DNA from: an uncultured Saprospiraceae bacterium
GTDB lineage: Bacteria; Bacteroidota; Bacteroidia; Chitinophagales; Saprospiraceae
Assembly: GCA_937961455.1 (NCBI GenBank)
Contig: CALGNN010000033.1
Span: 1 to 64,000, forward strand
Length of the DNA: 64,000 nucleotides
Direction: 5' to 3'
Below, piece by piece: positions 26,664 to 37,700 of the stretch. Every line of letters begins with the position of its first letter. Position 1 is the stretch's first letter. The notes under the pieces were generated by a model. The model saw nothing but the letters and a program-made list of their open reading frames with translations, was not told the DNA's origin and ran no database searches. The position numbers and the translations under genes were made by a program.

Positions 26664-29600
26664 TTATTTGACCGTAATCATTTTCTTAGTAGCCGTGAAC
26701 TCTTCTGCACTTAACTGATAGTAAAGTACACCAGAAGCTGGAACATCGTTACGGCTTAACTCAATCTCATTGTAGCCTTTAACGTAGTCACCATCAATAG
26801 TGGTTATTACTTTACCTGTAACATCATATACAGTTAATGTAGCTGAACCTTCATTAGCCATGTTGAATCCGATTTTAGTCATTGACTCAAATGGGTTAGG
26901 TTGGTTCTGGTATAATGCGTACTCAGTAGTAGTTGAAACTGCAGTCTCACTAGTTACTTTAAGTGTCACATCATTAATTACATCACTGGACGTATATGCT
27001 TCTGCTGGTGTTATGTCAGAGTTAACTGCTAACATATCACTTAACATTCCACTTTGTGTTGCTCTTACAGTAATTCTATAAAGAACGCTGTTATCCTGAA
27101 CTTTAGTTGTTGCGCCATCAAGGCTACTCCAACTTGTTGTAAGGATACCGTTTCCTAAGTTACCGAAGTTAGCATCAGATACTTGTACACCAACACCTTC
27201 TACACCTTCATAAACAAGGCTTCCAAGATTCATAGTGAACTGGTAACCAACGATATTATCAAATCCTTCAGAAGTCACATCGATGCTAATAACATCACCT
27301 GCTTTTACTGCTTGATCTTTAATAACGATGCTTACTGCATCAGATCCTCTATCTTCTAGAGCAATTAAACTACTTGCTGAAGCTGTTCCGTTAACATCAC
27401 CAATCTTGATTCCAACGAAATCTTCAGTGATTTCATTAGTCATTAATGGTGCGAAAGATACACTTTCTGGGAACGGCCAAGGATTGTTAGGATTTGCGAA
27501 AGTGTGAGCTTTCTCAACAAATCTCCAAGAATCGTTATTTGGCAAGTCGTTAGTTATTCCTAATATCAGTTTTCTCAATTCAATGATATCAATTGCAGAA
27601 ATACTTTCAGAATTGTTGGCATCAGCCGCAATTCTCTTATAAGGAGAAGCTAATGGCTCTATTCCTAATAAGTGTTTCTGAATTTTAACAAGGTCAAGAG
27701 TAGTAACTCCATTTAAGTAGTCATCATCTCTTTCAGGAGAAACTGTGTATTGTGAATTCATATTCAAGTTAGGGAATATGTATAATCCGTTATTTGAAGT
27801 AACGTAAGTAGACATTCCAGAACCAGAATTAGTTAATTCCATTGTTACATCTGTTACATTTTCAACTTCTTCAGTTTGAACCATACCACCTATCGTTGCG
27901 AAAGAGATACCGTTACAAGTTGAATCGTTGTCAGTAAGGATGATGTAAGTTGTACAGAAATCTTGGTTACCGAATTCATCAGTTACCCAGATATTCACCT
28001 CAGTACTTCCTAGATTATCACAAGTAAGTGTTAATCCAGTATCATTCACGTCTTCTGAGAATGAGAACTGAAGATCTTCATATGCAGTACAGTTATCAAA
28101 ACTTGAACCTGACTCAAAGTCATTAGCCCAAATCTGAACCTCACCAGTACTTGGCATAACAACAGTTGAAAGACCGTTGATACATACAGGAGTTGGTTTC
28201 TTGCAATCAGCAATGATAAATGTATAAGTACAAGTAGTGATATTACCACAACCATCTTCAACAGACCAAGTGATCTCGTGAGTACCGATTGGGTATGCAC
28301 CTGAAGCATCGTTAGTGTTTCCAGAGATATCACAACCTCCATCACTAAATGCATCGATGCAATAGCTATACTGTAATTCAGTATCACAATCATCAGTTGC
28401 TTCAATAGTAAGTACTACATCTGCAGCTTGACAATCTTCATCGTATGAACATACTTCAATAGGACCGTCAGGACATCCACCTGTGATTTCAGGAGCAACA
28501 CCGTTAGTTACCTTGATAACTTGAGTGTGTGACCATATACCACCTGAGAATGGATTGTCTGGATCAAATACACACCAGTCAATGATAGTCCATGTTCTAA
28601 GAATCTTAGCACATACTCCATCAACATACTGGAATAATTGATCATCATAAGCAACAGCAATTAAGCTACAGTTATCTTCATTGAAATCAGGCTCACCAGT
28701 TGATGATGGGTCTGTATCTGAAGCACATCCAACGTCAATGTCATTCGGGTAATCGATGTCATTTCCATCAAATGGATCAGTATCAATGATATAAATTAAC
28801 TGAGTACAAGTTGAAGATCCGTTAGCATCACTTGCAACGAAAGTTCTCTTATAAGCATATGCATATGTTCCGTTAGTTAATAAGATAGACTTACCACACT
28901 GTGAGTTGTCTTCTACATTAACAGTAACTTCATAAGTACAGTTATCAGAAACTGTAGGTGAACCTAAGTAAGGATTATCAACATCAGCTAAATCACCTAA
29001 CTCATCACCACAATCTAATGTTACGTCAGCAGGACAAACAATGTAAGGAGCCAATTTATCTTGAACTTCAACTTCTACCATAGCATCGTTGAAATGTCCG
29101 AATAAATCTCCACCTGGCTGGTGTCTTGAATCAGCAACTGGTCCGTCACCTGGGTCAACATCATAAACTCTGAAAATCGTCATTACAACATCATCTTCAC
29201 AGCAGTAGAATGCCCAATCATCGAACATCTCTTGGTAACCAGGAACTGATGGGAAATCATCACCATTTGCTCCATCACAAGCACCAATGTCCATTCTTCT
29301 AACTTTATACCAGATAGCACCACAATTGTCGTAAGAACCGTCGTCTAAGTTTGTAGCAAAGACTTTAGCAGTTCCAACAGGGTTTGCAGGATCTGTATTG
29401 TCAACAGTTAAAGATACAATTGTATGCTCATCTGCAATTGCAGTTGGAGGTACAAGGTCTTCAACAGTTACATCGAAATCATCTGAAGCAGTGTTTCCAC
29501 AGCCATCATCAATTGTAATTGTAACAGTACATACTCCACCAGGAATATCAGTTACATACCATACACCGTTACTTCCTAAAGTAGGAGTACCGCATGTTGA

Positions 29601-32600
29601 AGTAACAGTTACTATTTCATTAGTACTATTATCTCCACAAGAGTAGCTTGTTGTGTAAACTGGTACTTGGATAGTTCCAGTACAACCCCAAACGTCAGTA
29701 CTTGTAAATAAGTCAGGACCAGCATCAACTGTGAAAGTTTGACCAGCAACCTTGATTAATTGGTTGTGCTCAAGTACTTCACCAGTACACCAGTCTAAAA
29801 TAGTCCACTTACGTACGATCTTGTAGCTATCTCCACAAATTGGGATAACAACATCTTCTGGTGGTGCGAATTGGATATTATCACAATAAGCTCCTCCTGG
29901 CTCACCCGTTTCATTTGGATCTGGGTAACCATTGAAGTTTAAGTCCCAACCGATACCATCACAAGCCAATACTGGCTGATCAATACCATCATAGTTAGGA
30001 GGTACAACAACATCGTCTAAACCTCTTCTTAATACGAAGATAGTAGATACGCAGCTTGTGCTATTTCCATAGCCATCAACTACAGTCCACGTTCTTGTTA
30101 CGATGTTAGCGTAATCAGGATTCGTACAATCTTGTGGATCTTCACTATCCACATAAGTTACAGTATAATCGTCTCCACATGACATTGGATCTAAGATCGC
30201 AGGCTCATCTGGAATAGAATAAGTATCAGTAGAAAGGTTCAATGATATTGCAGTAGGCATACCATCATCACCACCAACTAAATCACCAATCTCAAGAATC
30301 CAAACACCATTTGAAGGCTCACCGTCAAATGCGCTTAAAGGACTCATTGGTTGGAAGTCACCCTCGATTGCATAGCAACCAGGAGCAGCACAAGTTTCAC
30401 AAGTTCCGTCAAATGCAGCATAAGCATTCGCAGACTCATCATCCATTACAACATTAATGTTGTTTTGATCACAACCAAATCCAGGACCACCTGGGTTTGA
30501 AAGGATATCAACTGAAGTTCCAGAAGGAGAAGTCAAAGTAATATCAAGATCACCAACCCATGTGTGGTCAATATCTAGATTTACATCAACGTCAGTTACA
30601 TTTCCTAATCCACTTACTGGTATCTCAACTAATAATGGAGCACCAGTAGTAATTGTTCCAAAAGTAGATGCGTCAGCAGCAGTTGGGTATGTACCCGCTG
30701 GGCTAACTAATGCACCTGGACTTAAATCAGTTGCTTCACAACCAACTGTAATGTCTTCACAAGCGATTACCGGAGCAATCTTATCTTCTATAAGTACTTC
30801 ACCCCAACAGCAATTTCCTGTTAAAGGATCACAAACTTCAATACAAATTGTTTGTCCTAAATAAGTTTCATCAACAGTAACAGAGTTTCCTCCAGTTCCT
30901 GAATCACAAATTTGAACAGTATAGTTATCATAACAGTAGTAAGGTCCGCCCTCAAGCATCATGTCTGCTGTAATAATAGCTTCACAAGTTTCGTCTAAGC
31001 TGATGTTAACTAAGTCATTACAAGCTAAAACAGAAGTAGTATCCGGGAAAGGATTAACTATTACGTTAAAGCAGCATTCTACTACATTACCACCACAATC
31101 TTCTAACTCATAGCAAACTTCAGTTGCTCCAATTGGGAACACCTCTCCGCTAGCAAAACCAGAAGTTAATGTTGGTACTAATGGTACAGCGTCAAAGTTA
31201 ACCTGTAACATAACATCATCATCAATTCCAACTAAATTATCAACTGCAGAAGGCTCATCAAAACCAGCTAAACCAATGCAAGTTGCATAAGTTGTAACAC
31301 CTGGTGAACCACCATCATAACCAGCTAAGAAGTTAGGTCCCGCTGGGTTAATTACACTAACTACATAGTTAGTATTAGCAGGAACTGTAGTTGTTAAAGG
31401 AATATTCAATAAACCTAATGCACCAGGAGCAGTTGCAGAACCTGTACCTAATAAAGTAAGGTCAGCATACAAAAAGTCGTCTCCAGCTGGATCAAATCCA
31501 ATTGAATAAATATTAACTGTCACAGGTCCTCCAGCAGTAAACTGAGAAACTACGATGTCTACACTATTAACAGGCATATCTTGCGCTAATGGAGGATATA
31601 CTTGGAAATGCTCACTTGGAGTCGCACCACAAGCAACAGAGTTAACTGAAGAAGCAGTACCGAAAGCAGCATTCAAAGATAAAGATGTAGCAGGTGATGC
31701 CTCTAAAGGACAGTTATCACCATTTGCAGCAGGTGGTACATAATCAACCACTGCACCACATTCTCCAGCAGAGATGTTTGCTGTAATATCAGCAGGGCAA
31801 GTTATTGCACCTGGAGGTTCTTGATCCTCAACTGTAATTGTGAAATCACAATTAACAGCAGCACCAGTAACATCATAAGCAATAAAAGAAACAGTATGGT
31901 CTCCTTTAGCATATGTTCCAGCAGCATCAGGTGTAAGTGATTGTCCTACTAAAACACCATCAATAATAATATCAGCTAATGCTTGACCAGCTGCTAATTG
32001 TCCAAATTGAACGTTATCTATAGCTGCACCCCATCCATTAGTTCCTTCATCGTCAAAACAGAATCTAACTTGGAAATCAGGATTTGAGTAGCATAAAAGA
32101 TCAAAAGTGTCAGGATCTCCTGCAGGGAAATTACCACCACAGTCTGTTGCAGTTTGGTTATCATCTTCACCAGAATCAGTATCTTCTGTTGTTGTAACGA
32201 TGTTATTCCAAGCAGCACCATCCCATACATCAATGGTAAAGCTACCTAAACCAGCAAATGCTTCTGATTGCCAGCTCAATGATAAACTTGCACCATTAGG
32301 TACAACTGGAGCATAAACACAACCAAATCCCCACAAGTTGTTACAACCTGGAGCATCATTGGCAGAGTCATCTTCCATAGAAAGGACGTTACCAGAAAAT
32401 CCAGCTGGAGGAGTACCACCAGTCTGACCACCACCATTATTGGCAGCACATGAATAAAGTCCACAACCTAAAGTCGCACCATCAGTTGTGATGCCAGTAC
32501 CAGTTGTAGAACCTCCTGGAGCTGTACCGTCATCTAAAAACCATCCCGCAGGAAGATCATTAGTAACACCATCACCACAAAGACTTTCAAAGTCTTCAAC

Positions 32601-32801
32601 AGGTAACAATGCAACACCAGCACAGGACCCAGTAAAAGAGCCAGTCAATACACCAGGGGCGATTGTGGCTTCACATGAACCAGGATCAGTACCAACAGTA
32701 ATATCAGAAGGACAGGTTAAAACCATACACTGTCCACTTACATTACTTATCGCACTAAAACCCAAGACCATGATCAATAGGGTTCTAAAAATATTTCTCA
32801 T
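26664..32801 (-). CDS. Giant T9SS surface protein: HYR modules with inserted domains, P-domain, dockerin-like, cohesin-like, type A sorting domain
   Basis: A 2045-residue exported protein with a signal peptide (about 1-23, ends 'V-S-G-Q'). The first three Ig-like modules each appear to carry an inserted beta domain: a MAM/jelly-roll-like stretch (about 70-267), a second beta domain (about 367-540) and a proprotein-convertase P-domain (about 707-857, with 'D-I-D-H-T-W-V-G-D-L-D-I-T-L-T-S-P-S-G-T' and 'G-V-W-I-L-E-I-G-D'). Further HYR-type modules run to about 1625. Then come a CNA-B-like domain, the dockerin-like pair (about 1695-1748: 'G-V-T-T-L-D-L-V-K-I-Q-K-H-L-L-G' and 'D-A-N-N-S-E-S-I-S-A-I-D'), a cohesin-like domain (about 1800-1935) and the sorting domain ('L-Y-Q-N-Q-P-N-P-F', from about 1959). 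Codon choice is unusually uniform (many TTC, TAC, GGT, GTT), hinting at high expression. It lies 40 bp after a small secreted-protein gene. Confidence 0.85.
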   Translation of the reverse strand: MRNIFRTLLIMVLGFSAISNVSGQCMVLTCPSDITVGTDPGSCEATIAPGVLTGSFTGSCAGVALLPVEDFESLCGDGVTNDLPAGWFLDDGTAPGGSTTGTGITTDGATLGCGLYSCAANNGGGQTGGTPPAGFSGNVLSMEDDSANDAPGCNNLWGFGCVYAPVVPNGASLSLSWQSEAFAGLGSFTIDVWDGAAWNNIVTTTEDTDSGEDDNQTATDCGGNFPAGDPDTFDLLCYSNPDFQVRFCFDDEGTNGWGAAIDNVQFGQLAAGQALADIIIDGVLVGQSLTPDAAGTYAKGDHTVSFIAYDVTGAAVNCDFTITVEDQEPPGAITCPADITANISAGECGAVVDYVPPAANGDNCPLEASPATSLSLNAAFGTASSVNSVACGATPSEHFQVYPPLAQDMPVNSVDIVVSQFTAGGPVTVNIYSIGFDPAGDDFLYADLTLLGTGSATAPGALGLLNIPLTTTVPANTNYVVSVINPAGPNFLAGYDGGSPGVTTYATCIGLAGFDEPSAVDNLVGIDDDVMLQVNFDAVPLVPTLTSGFASGEVFPIGATEVCYELEDCGGNVVECCFNVIVNPFPDTTSVLACNDLVNISLDETCEAIITADMMLEGGPYYCYDNYTVQICDSGTGGNSVTVDETYLGQTICIEVCDPLTGNCCWGEVLIEDKIAPVIACEDITVGCEATDLSPGALVSPAGTYPTAADASTFGTITTGAPLLVEIPVSGLGNVTDVDVNLDIDHTWVGDLDITLTSPSGTSVDILSNPGGPGFGCDQNNINVVMDDESANAYAAFDGTCETCAAPGCYAIEGDFQPMSPLSAFDGEPSNGVWILEIGDLVGGDDGMPTAISLNLSTDTYSIPDEPAILDPMSCGDDYTVTYVDSEDPQDCTNPDYANIVTRTWTVVDGYGNSTSCVSTIFVLRRGLDDVVVPPNYDGIDQPVLACDGIGWDLNFNGYPDPNETGEPGGAYCDNIQFAPPEDVVIPICGDSYKIVRKWTILDWCTGEVLEHNQLIKVAGQTFTVDAGPDLFTSTDVWGCTGTIQVPVYTTSYSCGDNSTNEIVTVTSTCGTPTLGSNGVWYVTDIPGGVCTVTITIDDGCGNTASDDFDVTVEDLVPPTAIADEHTIVSLTVDNTDPANPVGTAKVFATNLDDGSYDNCGAIWYKVRRMDIGACDGANGDDFPSVPGYQEMFDDWAFYCCEDDVVMTIFRVYDVDPGDGPVADSRHQPGGDLFGHFNDAMVEVEVQDKLAPYIVCPADVTLDCGDELGDLADVDNPYLGSPTVSDNCTYEVTVNVEDNSQCGKSILLTNGTYAYAYKRTFVASDANGSSTCTQLIYIIDTDPFDGNDIDYPNDIDVGCASDTDPSSTGEPDFNEDNCSLIAVAYDDQLFQYVDGVCAKILRTWTIIDWCVFDPDNPFSGGIWSHTQVIKVTNGVAPEITGGCPDGPIEVCSYDEDCQAADVVLTIEATDDCDTELQYSYCIDAFSDGGCDISGNTNDASGAYPIGTHEITWSVEDGCGNITTCTYTFIIADCKKPTPVCINGLSTVVMPSTGEVQIWANDFESGSSFDNCTAYEDLQFSFSEDVNDTGLTLTCDNLGSTEVNIWVTDEFGNQDFCTTYIILTDNDSTCNGISFATIGGMVQTEEVENVTDVTMELTNSGSGMSTYVTSNNGLYIFPNLNMNSQYTVSPERDDDYLNGVTTLDLVKIQKHLLGIEPLASPYKRIAADANNSESISAIDIIELRKLILGITNDLPNNDSWRFVEKAHTFANPNNPWPFPESVSFAPLMTNEITEDFVGIKIGDVNGTASASSLIALEDRGSDAVSIVIKDQAVKAGDVISIDVTSEGFDNIVGYQFTMNLGSLVYEGVEGVGVQVSDANFGNLGNGILTTSWSSLDGATTKVQDNSVLYRITVRATQSGMLSDMLAVNSDITPAEAYTSSDVINDVTLKVTSETAVSTTTEYALYQNQPNPFESMTKIGFNMANEGSATLTVYDVTGKVITTIDGDYVKGYNEIELSRNDVPASGVLYYQLSAEEFTATKKMITVK

Positions 32802-32841
32802 TCTAAAGTATTTTTTTGTTATCGAAATGTTCGTGAGATAA

Positions 32842-33294
32842 TTAAATAGTTAACAAAGCTGTAGCGTCTCGCACTAATTGCTTGACCTCCACTGCTTCTG
32901 GATCAGGAATACCTGAAACAGTAGTAGCTGCTGTCTGCCATCCATTTGGATTTGGAGAAGCAAGTGAAAAGATATTTGGTGCTAAGCCCATGGCTGTAGC
33001 AACATCACCTGATTCACTAATTAACTCTGCAAGATTTTTAAAGAAATGAAGTCGTCTATTGACAGACTCATAAGTAGGTGTACCCTGACTTAAGTTAGGA
33101 AGATTAGCTGCTATGGCATTTATTTCGTTTACACAAATGCTTATAGCCTCATCTTTCTGAACATAATTCTGGGCAGATGCGCTTTGAAAGCTCAAAGCAA
33201 CAAAAGAAAAGACCAAGGTCAAAGAAAAAAGACTTCCCTTGACGATCCTTCCTAAATCTTTCATATGAAAGAATGTAGAATTCGTCATTTTCAT
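32842..33294 (-). CDS. Small secreted helical protein upstream of the 2045-aa giant
   Basis: A 150-residue protein that I do not recognise. It has a signal peptide (about 1-41, core 'G-S-L-F-S-L-T-L-V-F-S-F-V-A-L-S-F', end 'A-S-A-Q'); Met11 is an alternative start. The mature part of about 108 residues looks helical, with one cysteine in 'A-I-S-I-C-V-N-E-I' and no sorting domain. It is the first gene after the promoter at 33504-33549 and lies 40 bp before the 2045-aa gene, so the pair is very likely one transcript. A periplasmic partner or subunit of the giant protein is plausible, but no known family was identified. Confidence 0.65.
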   Translation of the reverse strand: MKMTNSTFFHMKDLGRIVKGSLFSLTLVFSFVALSFQSASAQNYVQKDEAISICVNEINAIAANLPNLSQGTPTYESVNRRLHFFKNLAELISESGDVATAMGLAPNIFSLASPNPNGWQTAATTVSGIPDPEAVEVKQLVRDATALLTI

Positions 33295-33757
33295 GAGATT
33301 GAGTTTTGATTATTAATATCTAGTTAAAAAAATTCGTCTTTATAAAGCTTTGCCTTTGCAAACAGCCTCTTGAAATTTCAGGACAACCTGGGGGAGGTAA
33401 ATCAGTCGATAAAGTTTTTAAGCTACTTCAACTTCTTCAAAATCCTAAAATTGCTATTTCAAAAATTATAAAACATTGCGTACTTCTTCCATACACAACT
33501 TCACAAAGATACACTAAGGTGTAAATGTTTATATACCCACTTAGAGGTAATTTTCATATTATGATTAATCCTTATATCTAATAGAATATGAATCTTGTCT
33601 TTGCACAATTAATTATATCAAAGTATTCTTATTCAAAAAATGCACCAAGTTTTAAAAATAATATTTAATTCGCTGAAAATCAGTCTATTAAAATTTAAAA
33701 ATAAATTTCAATCTGACTTTTAAGTAAATATTTGAGATTATTCTTTTGAAGATTTAC
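33295..33757 (-). other. Promoter and long leader region of the small-protein/2045-aa operon
   Basis: A 463-bp gap between the PorP/SprF gene and the operon below it. It contains the palindrome promoter (33504-33549) and a leader of about 205 nt. The leader carries two short motifs also seen in the leader of the 1308-aa gene: CTGGGGGAG (33388-33396) and AATTCGTCT (33331-33339), plus-strand sequence. The part from about 33560 to 33757 is very AT-rich with no gene seen. Confidence 0.6.
33504..33549 (-). promoter_or_regulatory. Promoter with TACC-N8-GGTA palindrome (small-protein/2045-aa operon)
   Basis: Minus strand: TACCTCTAAGTGGGTA (33534-33549), 22 bp, then TATCTTTG (33504-33511). Site centre to -7 box centre is 34 bp, identical to the promoter of the 1341-aa gene and within 1 bp of that at 42097-42141. 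A NarL-type 7-2-7 reading is TACCTCT-AA-GTGGGTA. Confidence 0.7.
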
Positions 33758-34681
33758 TTACATATCTTCATTCATTACAGCAGATTTATCTTTTGATAAA
33801 TTTACTCCAATACTAATTTCGTGTGATCCGTTATTATATTGTTGGAAATCTTGGAAAGAAACATCATAAGAATAATAAATTCTTACATGATTTACCCTTG
33901 TACCTAGAAGGAATCCGAATCTACTTCCAGCACCTAATGAATAGCTTACACCTCCAATCAATTGATCGTCCAAAAATCTTAAAAGTACATTTAAGTCTGT
34001 TCTAAAATCTACTCGGCGAATATTCTGGAGTAGAATAGAAGGCTCAACTATAAAATTATAATTTGATACTAAGTGTCTATATCCAACATTAAGCCCGAAT
34101 CCAATATTATTATTTTCTTCTTCTGCTGTAGGAATGTCTTTCAATCTATTCCGTACGGCGTTAGGCACCATTAATCCTGCATAGATTGTTCCATTATCTG
34201 CATATACTGCAGCCCCAGCATCAAATAAAAATACACCATCAACTGCTGCGATGATTAATGGATCTCCTTCATTATAGAACGAAGATGAAGTGACGTCACT
34301 ATCCAAACTTAACTGTTGAATCCCTGTAGAAATTCCCAATCCTACGTCAAAATCATTTACTTGAAATTGATAAGCATAATTAAGTTGGCCTTGAAATCTT
34401 CTGATACTCGCAACATTATCTGATGTTAGTTGTAATCCTAAACCTACCCTATCTCGTACTCGTCCATCAATACTAAGGTGGAAAGATTTCGGAGCTCCAG
34501 GGAATGCTGCCCATTTATTTCTATGGCTAAATATCACTTTACCATCTTGATCAAAACCAGACGCAGCTGGATTAATAAGAATAGGCTGTAAGTGATAGTG
34601 TGTAAATACTGCAGGCTCTTGAGCCTTGATATCTATTGTAAGGAGTAAAAAGAAAACGCTGAATATTAATATATTTTTCAT
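33758..34681 (-). CDS. PorP/SprF-family type IX secretion system membrane protein
   Basis: A 307-residue outer-membrane barrel protein. A signal peptide covers about 1-20 ('I-D-I-K-A-Q'). It begins with the family opening 'P-A-V-F-T-H-Y-H-L-Q-P-I-L-I-N-P-A-A-S-G' and continues 'F-S-H-R-N-K-W-A-A-F-P-G-A-P-K-S', both hallmarks of PorP/SprF proteins. In Flavobacterium, SprF is needed to export the adhesin SprB encoded beside it. Here the gene follows, 36 bp downstream, a 1019-aa protein with SprB repeats and a type B sorting domain. I infer that it exports or anchors that neighbour. Confidence 0.92.
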   Translation of the reverse strand: MKNILIFSVFFLLLTIDIKAQEPAVFTHYHLQPILINPAASGFDQDGKVIFSHRNKWAAFPGAPKSFHLSIDGRVRDRVGLGLQLTSDNVASIRRFQGQLNYAYQFQVNDFDVGLGISTGIQQLSLDSDVTSSSFYNEGDPLIIAAVDGVFLFDAGAAVYADNGTIYAGLMVPNAVRNRLKDIPTAEEENNNIGFGLNVGYRHLVSNYNFIVEPSILLQNIRRVDFRTDLNVLLRFLDDQLIGGVSYSLGAGSRFGFLLGTRVNHVRIYYSYDVSFQDFQQYNNGSHEISIGVNLSKDKSAVMNEDM

Positions 34682-34717
34682 TTGTCTAATTGTCTTTGAT
34701 TGTAAATAGGTCTTAGC

Positions 34718-37700
34718 TTATTTTAAACTTCTTATGATTGCAACAGAACCTCGATGAATGTCTGTTGTTCCATTAGGAAGTCTAACCCTCAATACCCAGT
34801 GATAACCTCCTTCTAATAAATTATTTCCTCCAGTATCCACTCCATTCCAACTATTATCATAGTTATCTTCTTCATAAACCAATTGTCCCCAACGATTGTA
34901 GATTTCAATGGTATTATCAAAATCTCTAGCACATTGGATTTGCAAGAACTCATTTAAATTATCACCATTAGGTGTAATGGCAGTTCTTGAATCAAAGCAC
35001 TCTCTTGGGTTTAACTGATCGCATACATATACTTGTGTCACAAAAACACACCCATTTGCATCGGTAACAGTTAAAGCATAATCTCCAGGAGCAACTCCTG
35101 AAATACTATTAGTTGCTGATCCTGTAGACCAATTATATGAATATGGATCTGATCCTCCAGTAACTGACACTGAAACTGATCCATTTGTATCAGTTGGTCC
35201 AGTTGCACAGTTCTCCTGATCTGGGCTCACTCTAATTTGATCCGGTTCGAATATGGAGAAAGCAGGATCTTCATAAGTAAGTCCTGTTGCCTCAGTGACT
35301 GTTAAACCATAAGTTCCTGCACATAAATTTGATATGGTTTGAGTGGTTTCTCCAGTAGACCAGGTGAAAGTATAAGGTGCAATTCCATTCAATGGCATGG
35401 CAGTAGCAGAACCGTCACATTCTCCCCTACAAGTAACATCAAAATTTCCAAAATCCATTTTTATAATTTCAACTTGAAATGTTAAAGGAGTCACCATAGC
35501 TGTATGGGTAAATACACATTGAGGCATTGAATTATCAGTAACAGAAACGGTATAGTTTCCTCCTGGGATGTTTATTAAATCCTCTGTCGTAGCTCCATTC
35601 GACCATAGATAACTATAGTTTCCTGATCCTCCAGTGACAGTTATATCGATAGCACCATCATTTCCGGCCGTTGTTTCATCCGTAACTACTGAAGTAATGG
35701 TTAAGCCCGTAGCTGGCTCACTAACAACATACGTTGCTGTAAAAACTTCGCCGTTATTATCAGTAAGTGTCACAGAGTAAGAACCTGCAAATAAACCTGT
35801 AAGATCTTCAGTTGTAGCCCCATTACTCCATGAAAATGAAATTGGATCTGCGCAACCATTGACGGTAAGATTTATGGCTCCAGTAGCCTGACCAAAACAT
35901 TCAACATTGGTTATAATCTCTGATGCATTACACGATCCACCGATAGAATAAGGTCCAAATTCTTGAATACAGCCTGTATTAGAATCAGTAATAGTAACTG
36001 AATAAGATCCTGCACATTGATTAATAATGTTTTGCGTAGATTGACCATTTGACCATAGATAAGTAAAACTACCTGAGCCTCCAGTCACTGTTAAATTAAT
36101 TCCACCATCACATCCATTTACGTCATTAATAATTTGAGGCGTTACGGTCAAGCCAGTAGCACCTGGAAGTGTGTAAGTTTGTTGTGTCGTAGCGTTTGTT
36201 GCATCTGTCAAAGTAACAGTGTATGTTCCAGCAGGAACATTTAATAAATCTTCATTTGTTGTTCCATTACTCCAAGACCAAGTATAAGGCTCTGAGCCAC
36301 CACAAGGTTCTACAAATATATTTCCATTGCCTCCAACACAATCAGGCGCATCTAAATCTTCTAGTTCAATGGATAAAGAACCTCCAGCTCCACCGCAACA
36401 ATCAATAGTGATGGATCCATTATCTAAAACTGGACTAACTAATCCAACAAGATCAGAAAATTCCATAGCTAAAGGTGTACTTGAAAAGTTGATATCTTGA
36501 ACAGAGCCGCAACCCTCAATTACTTCAAAACATAGTTTATATATTATTTGATTATCTGCAGCGTTGGTCCCTGTCAGATTTGGGTCTGTCCATACTACAG
36601 TTAATTGGCCTGGGTTTACTCCGGGCGCCGAAGGATCACCAAAATTACTAGAAGTAAGACCAGGCAAATTCAATCCATCTACTTGACTAAACATGAGTTT
36701 GGATGGATCCCAATTTACACTATGCTGCATACTAATCATATTGGAGAAACCTAAAACTGAAACATCTGCACAAACTACTTCGCCTGGCATTCCAGTTGCA
36801 TCACCAATTATAATTGAAAGATCGCCACCACTCGATTCTTGGTTGATATTGATTCTTCCTGAAGAACCAGTGAATGGTACAACTTCACCAGCACCATCAT
36901 TTACTTCAATAACAAGTGGGCTGTTTGTGAAATCAAAGGCAGAAGATTGGCCTCCTGCACCGACTAGATCAAAACAAGCTTCAAAAATCACCGTTCCATC
37001 GGGGACTGTAACTCCTGTAGTAGCTGGATCCGTCCATACAAAGGTTATATTTCCATTTGAAACATTGGTTGTGCCAAAGTTTCCTGCGTTCAATCCTGTT
37101 AGATTAAAATTTTGCACTTGGTTAAATTGTACGATAAGGGGACTAAAATTCATGGATAATTGAACAGAAGCAATTTCCTCAAATCCCTGAACACTTACTG
37201 CTACACACTGCGTTGTACCTTGATCTCCACTAACTGTACTTCCTAAAAATGTTAAATTTCCTCCAGTACCTCCACAGTCAACTCCTGGTACCATAAACAT
37301 TCCAGGATTCACGTTGAGACCCACATTAACTTCATTAGCGTCCGCGACTTCAATTGGAGAAGGCGAACCACTTATTGTTATTTCTGATTCTGAACATGGT
37401 GCACCTATGATATCAAATACTATTGAATACATAAGAGAACCATTGGAGAGTGTTGCAGGGTTTAGATTGCTCTCTACCCAAGAAAAGGTAATGTTTCCAT
37501 TATCTACATTACTAGGGTTTGTACCAAAACTACCTGCACTTAAACCAGCAAGGTCAGTCGTTATGTTAGTTATGGAGTTAAAATCGAGTACAGTCTCATC
37601 AAAATTAATCGTGTATTGCGCACTTATTAGATTGGCGAAATTATCAACATTAAAATTGATAGTAATAGTACTACCTGCGTTTCCGGTTCCACCAGATATA

